Assembly (NCBI GenBank): GCA_011087605.1
Contig: JAALLE010000017.1
Coordinates: forward strand, 1 to 52,946
DNA: 52,946 bases
Source: Hyphomicrobiales bacterium
GTDB lineage: Bacteria; Pseudomonadota; Alphaproteobacteria; Rhizobiales; Rhizobiaceae
Reading direction: 5' to 3'
This document shows, one piece after another, positions 32,150-41,202 of this stretch. The translations under genes and the position numbers were made by a program. The notes beneath the pieces were generated by a model, which did no database searches, had not been told where the DNA came from, and saw only the letters and a list, made by a program, of their open reading frames with translations. Each line of letters begins with the position of its first letter. Position 1 is the stretch's first letter.

Positions 32150-32911
32150 ATGTACGACCCTCAAGCTCGCCAGAAAAGAAACCGATCCGAACTGCGATCA
32201 TTGGTTCTGTTTATCGGAACGCTTTTGTTGGTGTTTGTGATATTCGTGCAGCCCGTAAGGTTTGATCTGTCCGTTTCCAACAGCCAATGCCAGCAGCTAA
32301 ACAAACTCTGGCGGGATAAATACCAAACAGAGTTTGAATATTCGAAGGCTTGGAACCGAGCAGAGTTTGAGTGTCCTTCAATAGTTTCCGGACTGGTTGG
32401 GGCCCTGAATTTTCTCGAAAATCTGGATATTCAACAATCCGCCAAACCGGAGCAGGGGGGTGATTTTTATCGGCGGTTAAAACGGCAATCCCCGTTGCTG
32501 GACCATGACTTACTGTTTTCGCATGCTGGCAATACGGTTTTTGAGACTCGTCAAATCACGCTGAATAATATTGTTTTGGCGGACAACAACCCGGTGCAGA
32601 TTGCAGGTATCCTGATGCATGAAATGCGGCATTTGGAGGAGGGGATAAACACCCATGTGCCGTGCCAACGAGAGCCGGAAAAATCATGCGACGCGGTCCT
32701 GCTTGATGGTCCCGAACAAGGCGGCGCCTACAATTTCAACATCTATTTTCTGCATCTGGTTCGGCACTATTCCAACGCCTCAGAACTACACAGGAAACTG
32801 GCTCGCCGGGAGATGCAGACCATATTTGATGTGCGGTTTAACCAGATGTCAGAAGCGGCGCCTGCCTTCTATCAGCTGGAGGTTCCGCAATGGATGTCAG
32901 CCGCTCAATGA
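32150..32911 (+). CDS. Membrane-anchored protein with HEMRH zinc-peptidase-like motif
   Basis: 253 residues. One N-terminal transmembrane segment (about 18-34) is followed by an extracytoplasmic domain. At 157-161 the motif H-E-M-R-H matches H-E-x-x-H, with E163/E164 just after and C172/C180 downstream, then G-A-Y-N-F-N-I-Y-F-L. This suggests a zinc metallopeptidase or a non-catalytic relative. I could not place the family. It is 58 bp after the XRE gene and overlaps the convergent TPR gene by 15 bp at its 3' end. Confidence 0.65.
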   Translation: MYDPQARQKRNRSELRSLVLFIGTLLLVFVIFVQPVRFDLSVSNSQCQQLNKLWRDKYQTEFEYSKAWNRAEFECPSIVSGLVGALNFLENLDIQQSAKPEQGGDFYRRLKRQSPLLDHDLLFSHAGNTVFETRQITLNNIVLADNNPVQIAGILMHEMRHLEEGINTHVPCQREPEKSCDAVLLDGPEQGGAYNFNIYFLHLVRHYSNASELHRKLARREMQTIFDVRFNQMSEAAPAFYQLEVPQWMSAAQ

Positions 32912-34567
32912 ATTCTGTCGACACATGCATGATGAGGTAATCTGCAGATCGGCCTTGATCAGTGCCGCGTTCAGTTTGGTTTCAAGTGCAGGCAGTTCTC
33001 GCCGTTCACCGCGTTGACGTAAACATTCCACCAGCCCATGCAGCGACCATACATTGTCGGGATGCTGTGCACATCTTTGCAACACATTATCCAGGCCAAG
33101 ATCTGCTCGGTAAACGGCTTCGGCCTCTTCAAACTCGCCTTGCTCCAACAACAGCGCCGCCAGTGCATGGCGCGGCGGATGCATCCAGGCCCAGGGCTCG
33201 GTATATTCAAGATTGTCGTCGCGATAGACGCTCTCGCGCAGATGTTGAAAGGCCAGTTGGTGATTACCCCGGTGATATTCCAGTTCGCCCTCGAGCATCT
33301 TTTCACCAACTGAAAGCGTTGAACGGGCATCATTGTTGAAAAATTTCCGGTCTGCGGGAATTTTCTCCACGGCCTCATAAAACGACGCTTTTTCGCGTTC
33401 CGCCGCTTCAATGTTTTTTAGCGCTGCTTGCGCAACGCCCCTGGCGTAATGATGCATTGCGGTGGAGACGCAATAAAGCTGCGGATCCTCCGGCATCGGT
33501 TCGTCAACGATATCCTGCCAGCGACCAAACCGCACCAGCACATGCATCTTCATGGAGTAATACCCCTCCATGGTGATGGCGAGTTGAGGTCGGTCTTTGA
33601 CGCCCAAAACTTCCCTGGTGAGAGTTGCGCACATTTGATCCGCAGCCGCGATGGCCGGTTGATACTGCCCCAAATACATACAGGCATACATCATCAGATG
33701 CAGATCGTGGGCTCGCGCTGTGGTGTAGAAATTGAATGGTCCGGCATAGTCAACATATTTGTTGTCGGCCCGAATTGCCTTTTCGCTGGCGGCCTTGGCT
33801 TTGCTATAGTCACCACACAGAACATAGGTGTGCCCGGGCATGTGATTCATGTGTCCTGCATCGGGGCACAATGTGCCCAGAATATCGGCAGAACGGATTG
33901 CCTGTTCGGGCTCGTTGGACATTTCGGTCGCGTGAATATGCAGATGCAGAATGGCCGGGTGCTGGGGTTCGCTGGCAGCATCCCGGAGTTGGATTGAGCG
34001 TTCAACAACATCAAGAATCTCCAGCACATCGGATCCCGCTGCAGGCTTGCCGCTTTTTACATTCCACAATTTCCATGGGGTGCGGGTCATCATCGCCTCG
34101 GCAAACAGTGCCATCACATCGTGATCGTCCGGATAGGATCGATGGATTTTGCGCATCGCATCAGCATAGGCGTCATCCCACTGATCGAATTCATCGCCTG
34201 AAACGGCGTGCGGTCTTTGAAAGCGCATAGCAAGTGCTTCGACCAAATGATTTTCCAACGCTGAAGCGTGGACTGACAGAACGCGCGCGCGCTCGATATG
34301 CTCAAAACTGAATCGTGTTGCTGCATCAGCCTCATCGCGGCTAAATTGTCGCCAGACATTGTTGTAAAACGGGCCGCTCCCATAAGCCGCGCCCCAATGC
34401 GCCATTACACAATTGGGGTCATATTCCAGTGCTTTTTCAAAGCACTTCACCCCCTCTTCGTGGTTGAATCCGTAGCACCAGTTGAGCCCCATATCGAACC
34501 AGTACTGCGCCTGTGGTGAGGCCGTTGAAATTGTTTTTTTGTGGTTCCCCAGATCAAACCGATCCAA
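32897..34567 (-). CDS. Tetratricopeptide repeat protein
   Basis: 556 residues without signal peptide. Opening segments A-Q-Y-W-F-D-M-G-L-N-W-C-Y-G-F-N-H-E-E-G-V-K-C-F-E-K-A form a TPR, followed by A-H-W-G-A-A-Y-G-S-G. Later helices (Y-S-K-A-K-A-A-S-E-K-A; E-F-E-E-A-E-A-V-Y-R-A-D-L) add further repeats. The H-I-H-A-T-E and H-M-N-H-M-P-G-H-T-Y segments are rich in histidine and conserved-looking, and may bind metal. It is the last gene of the mttB-desaturase-membrane protein array, 61 bp downstream. The role is unknown; a scaffold or enzyme-assembly function is a guess. Confidence 0.8.
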   Translation of the reverse strand: MDRFDLGNHKKTISTASPQAQYWFDMGLNWCYGFNHEEGVKCFEKALEYDPNCVMAHWGAAYGSGPFYNNVWRQFSRDEADAATRFSFEHIERARVLSVHASALENHLVEALAMRFQRPHAVSGDEFDQWDDAYADAMRKIHRSYPDDHDVMALFAEAMMTRTPWKLWNVKSGKPAAGSDVLEILDVVERSIQLRDAASEPQHPAILHLHIHATEMSNEPEQAIRSADILGTLCPDAGHMNHMPGHTYVLCGDYSKAKAASEKAIRADNKYVDYAGPFNFYTTARAHDLHLMMYACMYLGQYQPAIAAADQMCATLTREVLGVKDRPQLAITMEGYYSMKMHVLVRFGRWQDIVDEPMPEDPQLYCVSTAMHHYARGVAQAALKNIEAAEREKASFYEAVEKIPADRKFFNNDARSTLSVGEKMLEGELEYHRGNHQLAFQHLRESVYRDDNLEYTEPWAWMHPPRHALAALLLEQGEFEEAEAVYRADLGLDNVLQRCAQHPDNVWSLHGLVECLRQRGERRELPALETKLNAALIKADLQITSSCMCRQNSLSG

Positions 34568-34628
34568 TTCAATTCCCCTTTAAACTGCAGCCCTTTGCTT
34601 GAATCTGATCCTGCTATGCCAAGCAAGG

Positions 34629-35012
34629 TCAGAAATATCCAACATAGCTAATTCCCACTCCAAAACTTAGCCAGATGATCGCCATAACACGCACCATTGA
34701 CGAATGTTTCAACATCGCTCCGCCGATCGATTCAACAACATTTGGCAGTGCGATCCTCATCGCACCGCCGATCACCATTGCCCAACCAAACAGGGTGATC
34801 ACCACCGGCCAGGAAGCGATCCATATATTGTGAAAGTTGACAACGGCCAGTCCGCCGAGAAGTGCCAATACGCCGGAGATAAATATCAAAGCTCGACTCT
34901 TGAGAAACTCTCGGCCCATCGACAGCAAATCATCGGGATCTTTCAACATGGCAATTGCGGCGACCAGAACCACTGGTCCCATCAATTTTGCAATCAGTAT
35001 TGAGTTTTCCAT
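34629..35012 (-). CDS. Four-span membrane protein, unknown function
   Basis: 127 residues, mostly hydrophobic, with spans at about 7-22, 41-62, 65-87 and 105-126. AAGGAG lies 7 bp before the ATG. It begins 12 bp after the desaturase stop, so it is part of that operon and may be its membrane partner. I do not recognise a named family. Confidence 0.7.
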   Translation of the reverse strand: MENSILIAKLMGPVVLVAAIAMLKDPDDLLSMGREFLKSRALIFISGVLALLGGLAVVNFHNIWIASWPVVITLFGWAMVIGGAMRIALPNVVESIGGAMLKHSSMVRVMAIIWLSFGVGISYVGYF

Positions 35013-35024
35013 GGAAACGCTCCT

Positions 35025-35960
35025 TCAGTCCCTGGATTGATTCTCCGCGGTTAATTTTCCTGACATACCGTCTTTCAGATAGGTGCGATTGAAACGCACA
35101 TATCCATCCTGCAGATAAGAAATCTCGCCGCGGATAACTTCGTGAAATTCGGGCAGTTTGTAAAACGGGACTGCCGGATAGGCGTGATGCTCCACGTGAT
35201 AGGGCATGTTCCAGGCGAGAAATCGCACCAGTGGTGTGGTGAATGTGGTGCGGGTGTTTTCCAACATCGATGCCACGTGAGGGCAGCGGGCATGTTCGGC
35301 GAGCAAATAACCACGCAAAAACGGTCCGCCCACGAGAAACGGAACGAGCCAGACCCACACCAGAAACGTGGATTCCAGAGCGATGCTGGCGGCGATCAGG
35401 GCTCCATAGAGAGCCAATTGAATCCGCGCCTCCTTCATCACCTTGGTTTTTCCTTTGATCGGGACATATGCATCGCGATTGGCGTAAATCGCGTTGCGAA
35501 ACAACGTGCGGATGCGTTGAAACGTCTCAGGGATTCCAGAAATATATGTCAGGTATTGCAGTGCCGTTTCTGGCTTTGCGCTGGCCAGTTCCGGGTCTCT
35601 GCCTGGTTCATGGGTGTAACGATGATGGGCAAAATGGAAATAGCGAAACCATTCCGGTCCTAGGAATACGAGAAATCCGCAGAACCTGCCCACCCAAAGA
35701 TTGAGGCTTTCGCTGGCAAACGGCGTGCGGTGTACCGTTTCGTGCAAAAGCGTGAAAAGAAAGACGATGAAAAGGCCCTGCATGAGCACGACCAGCGGCT
35801 GAAGCGGTGCCTGTTGAACAATTAGCAAAGTGCACAGCGCCATCGCCGCCAGATAGGCGGCGAAATGTTTCAGGCCAGCAGCATCAGATCGCTGCAGCAG
35901 GGATGTTCGTTGCGCGGCGGTCAGACTCGCAATTATCGTTTTATGATCGACCTGCTGCAT
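35025..35960 (-). CDS. Fatty-acid-desaturase-fold membrane di-iron enzyme
   Basis: 311 residues. The three histidine clusters of the membrane di-iron family are present: H-E-T-V-H (73-77), H-F-A-H-H-R-Y-T-H (109-117) and H-V-E-H-H-A-Y-P (about 256-263), plus an additional H-A-R-C-P-H. Hydrophobic segments flank the clusters. Family members desaturate acyl chains or hydroxylate alkyl groups, with electrons from ferredoxin or cytochrome b5. Located 69 bp after mttB, it could act on a methylated amine substrate rather than on lipids; this is inference. No ferredoxin or reductase gene adjoins. Confidence 0.88.
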   Translation of the reverse strand: MQQVDHKTIIASLTAAQRTSLLQRSDAAGLKHFAAYLAAMALCTLLIVQQAPLQPLVVLMQGLFIVFLFTLLHETVHRTPFASESLNLWVGRFCGFLVFLGPEWFRYFHFAHHRYTHEPGRDPELASAKPETALQYLTYISGIPETFQRIRTLFRNAIYANRDAYVPIKGKTKVMKEARIQLALYGALIAASIALESTFLVWVWLVPFLVGGPFLRGYLLAEHARCPHVASMLENTRTTFTTPLVRFLAWNMPYHVEHHAYPAVPFYKLPEFHEVIRGEISYLQDGYVRFNRTYLKDGMSGKLTAENQSRD

Positions 35961-36029
35961 GTCTCTTTCAAAGCTCGATTTGCGGCCAGATATTGCACCC
36001 GATCACGATCCTAGCACCTATTGCAATGA

Positions 36030-37550
36030 TCAAAGCAGAATATTCATGGACTGCCTGATTTTCTGATCAGCAGTGCTGCTGAGGTAGTCGGGATGATGTT
36101 GCCCAAGGATGTCCAGGGCTTTTTGATTAGCCGTCTGCCAGATGTCTTCCTTACCCTTCTGCTCCCAGGTGCGCGGGTCGTCCCGATTGGCAAGGTCGGG
36201 GTAATAATAGTCCCGCTGCATGGCGCCCATTGTCTGGTTGGAGCCGAGGAAATGACCCTCGCCAGTGACAGTCTCAAGAATGGTTTCAAACCCGAGTGTC
36301 TCGTCATTTACTTCAATGCCACGGATCATGCGATGCACATGGTTGAGCATCTCATTGTCGATGATAAAGGCTTCAAAGGACGCGCCCAGAAGGCTTGCCA
36401 TCATGCCGGAGGATTCATAGACCATGTTGGCGCCAGCAAGACCGGCAGCAACCGCACTCATGGCTTTCTCTGAGCCCATCTGTGCGTCGACCGACTTTGC
36501 ATCCGCCATCGAACTGGCCACGCCTGACGGCAGGCCCAAATGGTTGGAAATCTGTGCAGAAGCTGCGTTGAGGATCGAAATTTCACCGCCGCCGCCGCAA
36601 AAAGCCCCGGTGCGCAGGTCGATCACCAGTGGCCAGTTCGAGAAAATCATCGGATAGCCCGGCTCGAGCAGGTTGACCAGGGCCAGCCCGGCCAAGGTCT
36701 CCGCCGTGGTCATCGCTAACATGCCAGCCAGCGGGGCAGGGGCGGTTGCGCCTGATTGAGCGGCAATGATGGAGTTGATTGGAACACGCCGCCGGATACA
36801 GGCCTGGGTCACCTCTACCGCATCTTCTCCGTATCGCAGCGGCGAGATGACCGGAGAAATATGCGCTTTGCAAAATGGACGTTCGGCAAATTTGCCCTCA
36901 CCGCCCAGCGCTACATCAAACATATCGATGATCGGATCAACTGTTTCGGCGATGGTAAAACTGGTGCCGACGGGCTTGGTCGTGCCACGCAACAGGGCGT
37001 AGGCGGTATTTACGTCGAGGTCGATTATGTCCGGCACATCGGTCGCCACGCAGCAGCGGGTAAACCAGCTGACATTCTCCAGCGTATCAATGAGGCGGGT
37101 GAAATCGGCAAGATCAGCCAGGGTTGATGGTCGGTAAGCACCGGACTGCAGATCAAGTGTCTGCACCGCAGCACCACCCGTGCCGAAATAGACCCGGTCC
37201 CCGCCCAACTCAAAATCATGTTTGGGATCACGCCCATGATAGATGAATGTCTTGGCAGCTCCATCGATAATGTCTTCCATCAGATCGCGGGAGAAGGTGA
37301 GGCGACCAAGCTCGTTTAGTGCTGCACCCTTTTGCAATGCGATGGTCTGAAAACTGTCGGGGACTTCGGACATGCCTATGTCGGAAAGAATTTTAAAAGC
37401 CGTGTCGATCACCCGTTTCAGATCATGGTCGTTGAGCGGGCGATATTGGCCACCAATCTGGCCCGGTGGACAGGGATTAATATCCGAGACCGGTGCGGTG
37501 CGTGCCGCCACGCGAGAGGCACGCCCCCCTGATCTGCCACTTCTGGCCAT
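36030..37550 (-). CDS. Trimethylamine methyltransferase family protein (MttB/MtgB-type, non-pyrrolysine)
   Basis: 506 residues from the ATG at 37550; the frame extends to 37940 but that part overlaps the divergent LysR gene. The TIM-barrel family is recognised from Y-R-P-L-N-D-H-D-L, F-G-T-G-G-A-A-V-Q, G-T-T-K-P-V-G-T-S-F and C-G-G-G-G-E-I-S-I-L-N-A-A-S-A-Q. No in-frame TAG occurs, so there is no pyrrolysine, and the gene belongs with glycine betaine/proline betaine-type methyltransferases. These move a methyl group to a corrinoid protein, but no corrinoid-protein or MtaA-like gene is in the window. The flanking LysR and FAD/GcvT dehydrogenase genes support quaternary amine demethylation. Confidence 0.9.
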   Translation of the reverse strand: MARSGRSGGRASRVAARTAPVSDINPCPPGQIGGQYRPLNDHDLKRVIDTAFKILSDIGMSEVPDSFQTIALQKGAALNELGRLTFSRDLMEDIIDGAAKTFIYHGRDPKHDFELGGDRVYFGTGGAAVQTLDLQSGAYRPSTLADLADFTRLIDTLENVSWFTRCCVATDVPDIIDLDVNTAYALLRGTTKPVGTSFTIAETVDPIIDMFDVALGGEGKFAERPFCKAHISPVISPLRYGEDAVEVTQACIRRRVPINSIIAAQSGATAPAPLAGMLAMTTAETLAGLALVNLLEPGYPMIFSNWPLVIDLRTGAFCGGGGEISILNAASAQISNHLGLPSGVASSMADAKSVDAQMGSEKAMSAVAAGLAGANMVYESSGMMASLLGASFEAFIIDNEMLNHVHRMIRGIEVNDETLGFETILETVTGEGHFLGSNQTMGAMQRDYYYPDLANRDDPRTWEQKGKEDIWQTANQKALDILGQHHPDYLSSTADQKIRQSMNILL

Positions 37551-37628
37551 ATGACACCTGTCCCATTTGTTCGATCTGCTTCCAATGGCGCATTTTCGCC
37601 TTGCCGGAGAGGGAAACAAGCCGTTAGG

Positions 37629-37655
37629 TGTTGTTTTGAAAAACCGAAAACAACA
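37629..37655. promoter_or_regulatory. LysR-type operator in the mttB-lysR gap
   Basis: TGTTGTTTT (37629-37637) and AAAACAACA (37647-37655) form a perfect 9-bp inverted repeat with a 9-nt spacer. It lies 14 bp upstream of the LysR ATG and 79 bp from the divergent mttB ATG, the usual place for a LysR autoregulatory and activation site. Confidence 0.6.
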
Positions 37656-37668
37656 TTTGAGAAAAACT

Positions 37669-38646
37669 ATGGCAGATAAGGGCAGCGGGAAGCTTTCATT
37701 TCGGGCCATCGAAGCTTTTATTGCCGTGGTCGAGGAGGGCTCGGTATCGCAGGGTGCACAACGTCTGGGGGCCAGTGTTTCTGCTATTTCGCTGCAATTG
37801 ACCAACCTGGAAAAAGTCCTCAACACGCGCTTGGTTGAGCGCAGCGCACAACGATTTGCACTAACGGAAGCTGGGCATCTGTTTCGCCAGCGGGCGCTAC
37901 GGATTTTGGACGAGGTGGACGGTGCGATCACCGAACTCACGACCCGTCAGGAGTCACCGCATTTTACACTGCGCATGGCGGTGGTGGAGGATTTTGACAA
38001 TCACATCATGCCACGCTGGCTGACGAAGTTGAGCGAGGCATTTCCCAATTCGCGATTTGTCGTCAAAAGTGGCCCCAGTCACGAGAATTTCTCCATTTTG
38101 AGCAGCCGCGCCACAGATCTGATCGTCGCCGTCGACGCGATGGACCCGGTCGACTGGATTGAAGAACATCCCCTGATGCGCGATCCCTATATTCTGGTGA
38201 CCAGCCCGACGATTACGGCTAATCCCGAATTGTCCGACCTGATCAACCATCCAATGGTTCGCTATGCTCGCGAACAACATATGGGACGGCAGGTAGAGGC
38301 CCAGCTGCGGCGGATAAAGTTTGTGCCGCCAAAAGTGCATGAGTTCTCATCCAATCAGACTTTGTTTTCGATGGTTGCGGCGACGGGTGGCTGGGCAATC
38401 AGCACAGCTTCGGCGGTTCATGGAACGCTTTCTCACCGAGACGATACCCATCAGAAGTTCGCCTTTTACAAACTGCCCATGCCCGCCTTCAGCCGAATTG
38501 TCTCGCTCTATGCCCGCAAGGATATTTTGAGTTCCGTACCCGAAAGGGCGGCGAGCGATTTACGTGCTTGTTTGAGCGATGTATTTCACAACGACGCTGA
38601 TAAGCTCCAGCTTCCGGCACGCGTTCAGGTGTTTGATGTGGACTAA
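37669..38646 (+). CDS. LysR family transcriptional regulator
   Basis: 325 residues from the ATG at 37669; an in-frame extension back to 37567 is unlikely as it covers the operator. The HTH is G-S-V-S-Q-G-A-Q-R-L-G-A-S-V-S-A-I-S-L-Q-L, and the effector domain begins F-T-L-R-M-A-V-V-E-D-F-D. It is divergent from mttB and 129 bp upstream of the FAD/GcvT dehydrogenase in the same direction. It is probably the activator of this amine-demethylation locus, with a substrate-derived amine as the effector. Confidence 0.92.
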   Translation: MADKGSGKLSFRAIEAFIAVVEEGSVSQGAQRLGASVSAISLQLTNLEKVLNTRLVERSAQRFALTEAGHLFRQRALRILDEVDGAITELTTRQESPHFTLRMAVVEDFDNHIMPRWLTKLSEAFPNSRFVVKSGPSHENFSILSSRATDLIVAVDAMDPVDWIEEHPLMRDPYILVTSPTITANPELSDLINHPMVRYAREQHMGRQVEAQLRRIKFVPPKVHEFSSNQTLFSMVAATGGWAISTASAVHGTLSHRDDTHQKFAFYKLPMPAFSRIVSLYARKDILSSVPERAASDLRACLSDVFHNDADKLQLPARVQVFDVD

Positions 38647-38685
38647 TTTTAAATAATCTAAATCTGTACTTCGATTAATTTTAAA
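38644..38685. repeat. Direct repeat TAATTTTAAA x2
   Basis: The 10-mer occurs at 38644-38653 (over the lysR stop) and 38676-38685, 32 bp apart, or about three helical turns, upstream of the dehydrogenase gene at 38776. AT-rich; possibly a regulator site or promoter-upstream element. Confidence 0.35.
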
Positions 38686-38775
38686 CAAGCTTGCTGCGAC
38701 TGGATTTGCCTTGCCAATCAGCTGATCCTGCAGCACGGCACAGGTGCCTCATAAATCGTCCAGGACAGCAAAGTC

Positions 38776-41202
38776 ATGAAAACTCACTCTCAGGTCGTCG
38801 TCATCGGTGGCGGCATCGCCGGTTGCTCCACTTTGTATCACCTCACTCAGGAGGGCATTGCAGACTGTGTGATGGTAGAGCGCGATGAATTGACGTCTGG
38901 CACCACCTGGCACTCGGCTGCCCAAGTGACCAATTTTGGTGGCAACCAGACCATGGTTGGCCTGAAGACCCATTCGATCAATCTGTACAAGGAAATGTCT
39001 GAAGACCCGGATTATCCGATCAACTATCATCACGCGACGGGCGGATTACGGTTTGCGACGACTCAGGATCATCTCGATGGCTATGAGCATTTCCTGTCGA
39101 TGGCCAAGGGCATGGATGTGGATTTTGAGATTCTCGATCCACAGGAATGCAAACGTCGCCATCCATTGATTACCACTGACAATCTGCTGGGGGCCCTGTG
39201 GGATCCGCTCGACGGTGACATCGATCCCGCGCAATTGTGCCAGGCACTGGCCCGCCGCGCCCGTAAAGCCGGGGCAGAGGTTTACCGGTTTACGCCGGTA
39301 ACCCATCTGACCGAAAATCCAGACGGAACTTGGATTGTGCACACGTCCAAGGGTGATATTTCGTGCGAAAAAGTGGTCAATGCTGGTGGATATCGATGCA
39401 ACGAAGTGGGCGCCATGATGGGCGTGGAACACCCCGTCGCGTCTATGGAACATCAATATATGCTGACGGAAGATATTCCCGAGATCGTCGACCTGGGGGA
39501 TGATTTCCGGGTACCGCTGATCCGCTGCCCACGGGATGATTTCTATCAGCGTGCCGAAAAGAAGGGTCTACTGATCGGATTTTACGAACAGGACTGCAAG
39601 ACCTGGGGCCTCGACGGTATCGATCCGAATTTCACCATGGCCCTGTGTCCCGATGACCTTGATCGTGTGGTTGACGTAATGGAAGGGGCCTTTGCTCGCC
39701 TGCCATGTCTGGAAACAACCGGCATCAAGTCGATTATCAATGGCCCGATCACCTATACGCCGGATGGCTTGCCATTGGTTGGCAAAATTCCTGGCAAACG
39801 CAATGCTTATTGCATCACCGGTTTGCGTGCCGGTTTGGGGGAAGGTGGCGGCCACGGTTGGTTGCTGGCGCAGATCATCGCCCATGGCGAAGCCTGCTAC
39901 GACACCTGGTGCCTCGATCCGCGTCGCTTCACCCGTTATGCCAATGAGGAATATACCGCGCTGAAGGCGATCGAGGACTATCAAAACGAATTCCGTTTCC
40001 ACATGCCACATGAGCATCGCCCGGCGGGTCGTCCCATCAAGACCACACAGATTACCCACCGACTGGCAGAGCAGGGGGCGGAGTTTGGTGTTGTGAATGG
40101 ATGGGAACGGGCGCTGTATTTCAAACCAAATGCTGATTTCGAAGAGGTCCATTCATTCCGCTTCAACAACACATTTGACTTGGTTGGTCAGGAAGTTGCC
40201 AATGTTCAAAACAATGTCGGCATTATGGAAGTCTCTGGATTCAATCGCTATCAGATTACCGGCAGCAATGTGCATGACTGGCTGAACGGGATCATGTGCA
40301 GCAAGGTCAGTCGCAAAATCGGCAAAGTCGGTCTGGCCTATTTCCTCAACCATCTGGGCAATGTGAAAGGCGAGGCGACGCTTGCCAATTTGTCCGATGA
40401 ATGTATCTGGTATGGATCAGCCGCCGCGTCTGAATTTCATGACATGGATTGGTTGAATGAACACCTTCCCGCTGACAGCGATATTGAGATTACCAGCCTG
40501 ACCAACAGCCACACGATTCTGGTGGTCGCTGGACCCAAATCCCGCGACGTGTTGCAAAGCGCAGCTCCGCGCACCGATTGGAGTGCTGAAAACTTCAAAT
40601 GGTTGACCTGCCAAACCGTCCATATCGGACACGTGGAAACGGTTGCCATGGCGGTCTCGTTCTCTGGCGAACTGGCCTGGGAACTGCACATTCCAAACGA
40701 ACAATTGGCGCAGGTCTATGTTCTGCTGCAACGGGCCGGCGAACCGCTCGCCATGAAGCCGTTCGGCCTGATGGCCACCGAAAGTATGCGATTGGAAAAA
40801 GGATATCGCCATTGGAAAGCCGACCTGATCACTGAATTCAATCCGCTGGAATCCGAACTCGCGCGTTTCGTGGATTTCGACAAGGAGTTCATCGGCAAAC
40901 AGGCTTTGCTCGACATGCAGCAGAGCGGACCGCGTCGCCGGTTTGTTTCTCTTACCGTAAACAGCAAGGAAGCCCCCGCCCATCCTGGCGATTCAGTTTA
41001 TAGTGATGGCAAGGTTGTTGGCACGGTCACCTCCGCAGCATGGGGATATCGAACCGGGCAGAACATCGCCATGGCATTCGTCGATCCCACGGCGTTGGAC
41101 CAGTCTGGCGATCTGGCAATTTCACATGTGGGAATGACGTCGCCCTGCAAAGTTGGTGAATTCGGGCGCTATGATCCGCAGAACCAACTTGTGCGCAATT
41201 GA
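38776..41202 (+). CDS. FAD-dependent dehydrogenase with GcvT domain (dimethylglycine/sarcosine dehydrogenase-like)
   Basis: 808 residues. The N-terminal DAO domain has G-G-G-I-A-G (12-17) and T-S-G-T-T-W-H-S-A-A, where the histidine is the usual covalent FAD site in this family. Then comes a linker domain (FAO_M-type) and a C-terminal GcvT aminomethyltransferase domain (about 430-808) with F-S-G-E-L-A-W-E-L-H and the tail G-T-V-T-S-A-A-W-G-Y. It oxidises an N-methyl group and passes the C1 unit to tetrahydrofolate. With mttB it could form the later steps of betaine-to-sarcosine catabolism. The exact methylamine substrate is not fixed by sequence. Confidence 0.92.
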   Translation: MKTHSQVVVIGGGIAGCSTLYHLTQEGIADCVMVERDELTSGTTWHSAAQVTNFGGNQTMVGLKTHSINLYKEMSEDPDYPINYHHATGGLRFATTQDHLDGYEHFLSMAKGMDVDFEILDPQECKRRHPLITTDNLLGALWDPLDGDIDPAQLCQALARRARKAGAEVYRFTPVTHLTENPDGTWIVHTSKGDISCEKVVNAGGYRCNEVGAMMGVEHPVASMEHQYMLTEDIPEIVDLGDDFRVPLIRCPRDDFYQRAEKKGLLIGFYEQDCKTWGLDGIDPNFTMALCPDDLDRVVDVMEGAFARLPCLETTGIKSIINGPITYTPDGLPLVGKIPGKRNAYCITGLRAGLGEGGGHGWLLAQIIAHGEACYDTWCLDPRRFTRYANEEYTALKAIEDYQNEFRFHMPHEHRPAGRPIKTTQITHRLAEQGAEFGVVNGWERALYFKPNADFEEVHSFRFNNTFDLVGQEVANVQNNVGIMEVSGFNRYQITGSNVHDWLNGIMCSKVSRKIGKVGLAYFLNHLGNVKGEATLANLSDECIWYGSAAASEFHDMDWLNEHLPADSDIEITSLTNSHTILVVAGPKSRDVLQSAAPRTDWSAENFKWLTCQTVHIGHVETVAMAVSFSGELAWELHIPNEQLAQVYVLLQRAGEPLAMKPFGLMATESMRLEKGYRHWKADLITEFNPLESELARFVDFDKEFIGKQALLDMQQSGPRRRFVSLTVNSKEAPAHPGDSVYSDGKVVGTVTSAAWGYRTGQNIAMAFVDPTALDQSGDLAISHVGMTSPCKVGEFGRYDPQNQLVRN

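Noticed and set aside
36030-37550. Pyrrolysine-containing trimethylamine methyltransferase
   Set aside because: The frame runs to its end without an internal TAG, and no pyl genes are present.
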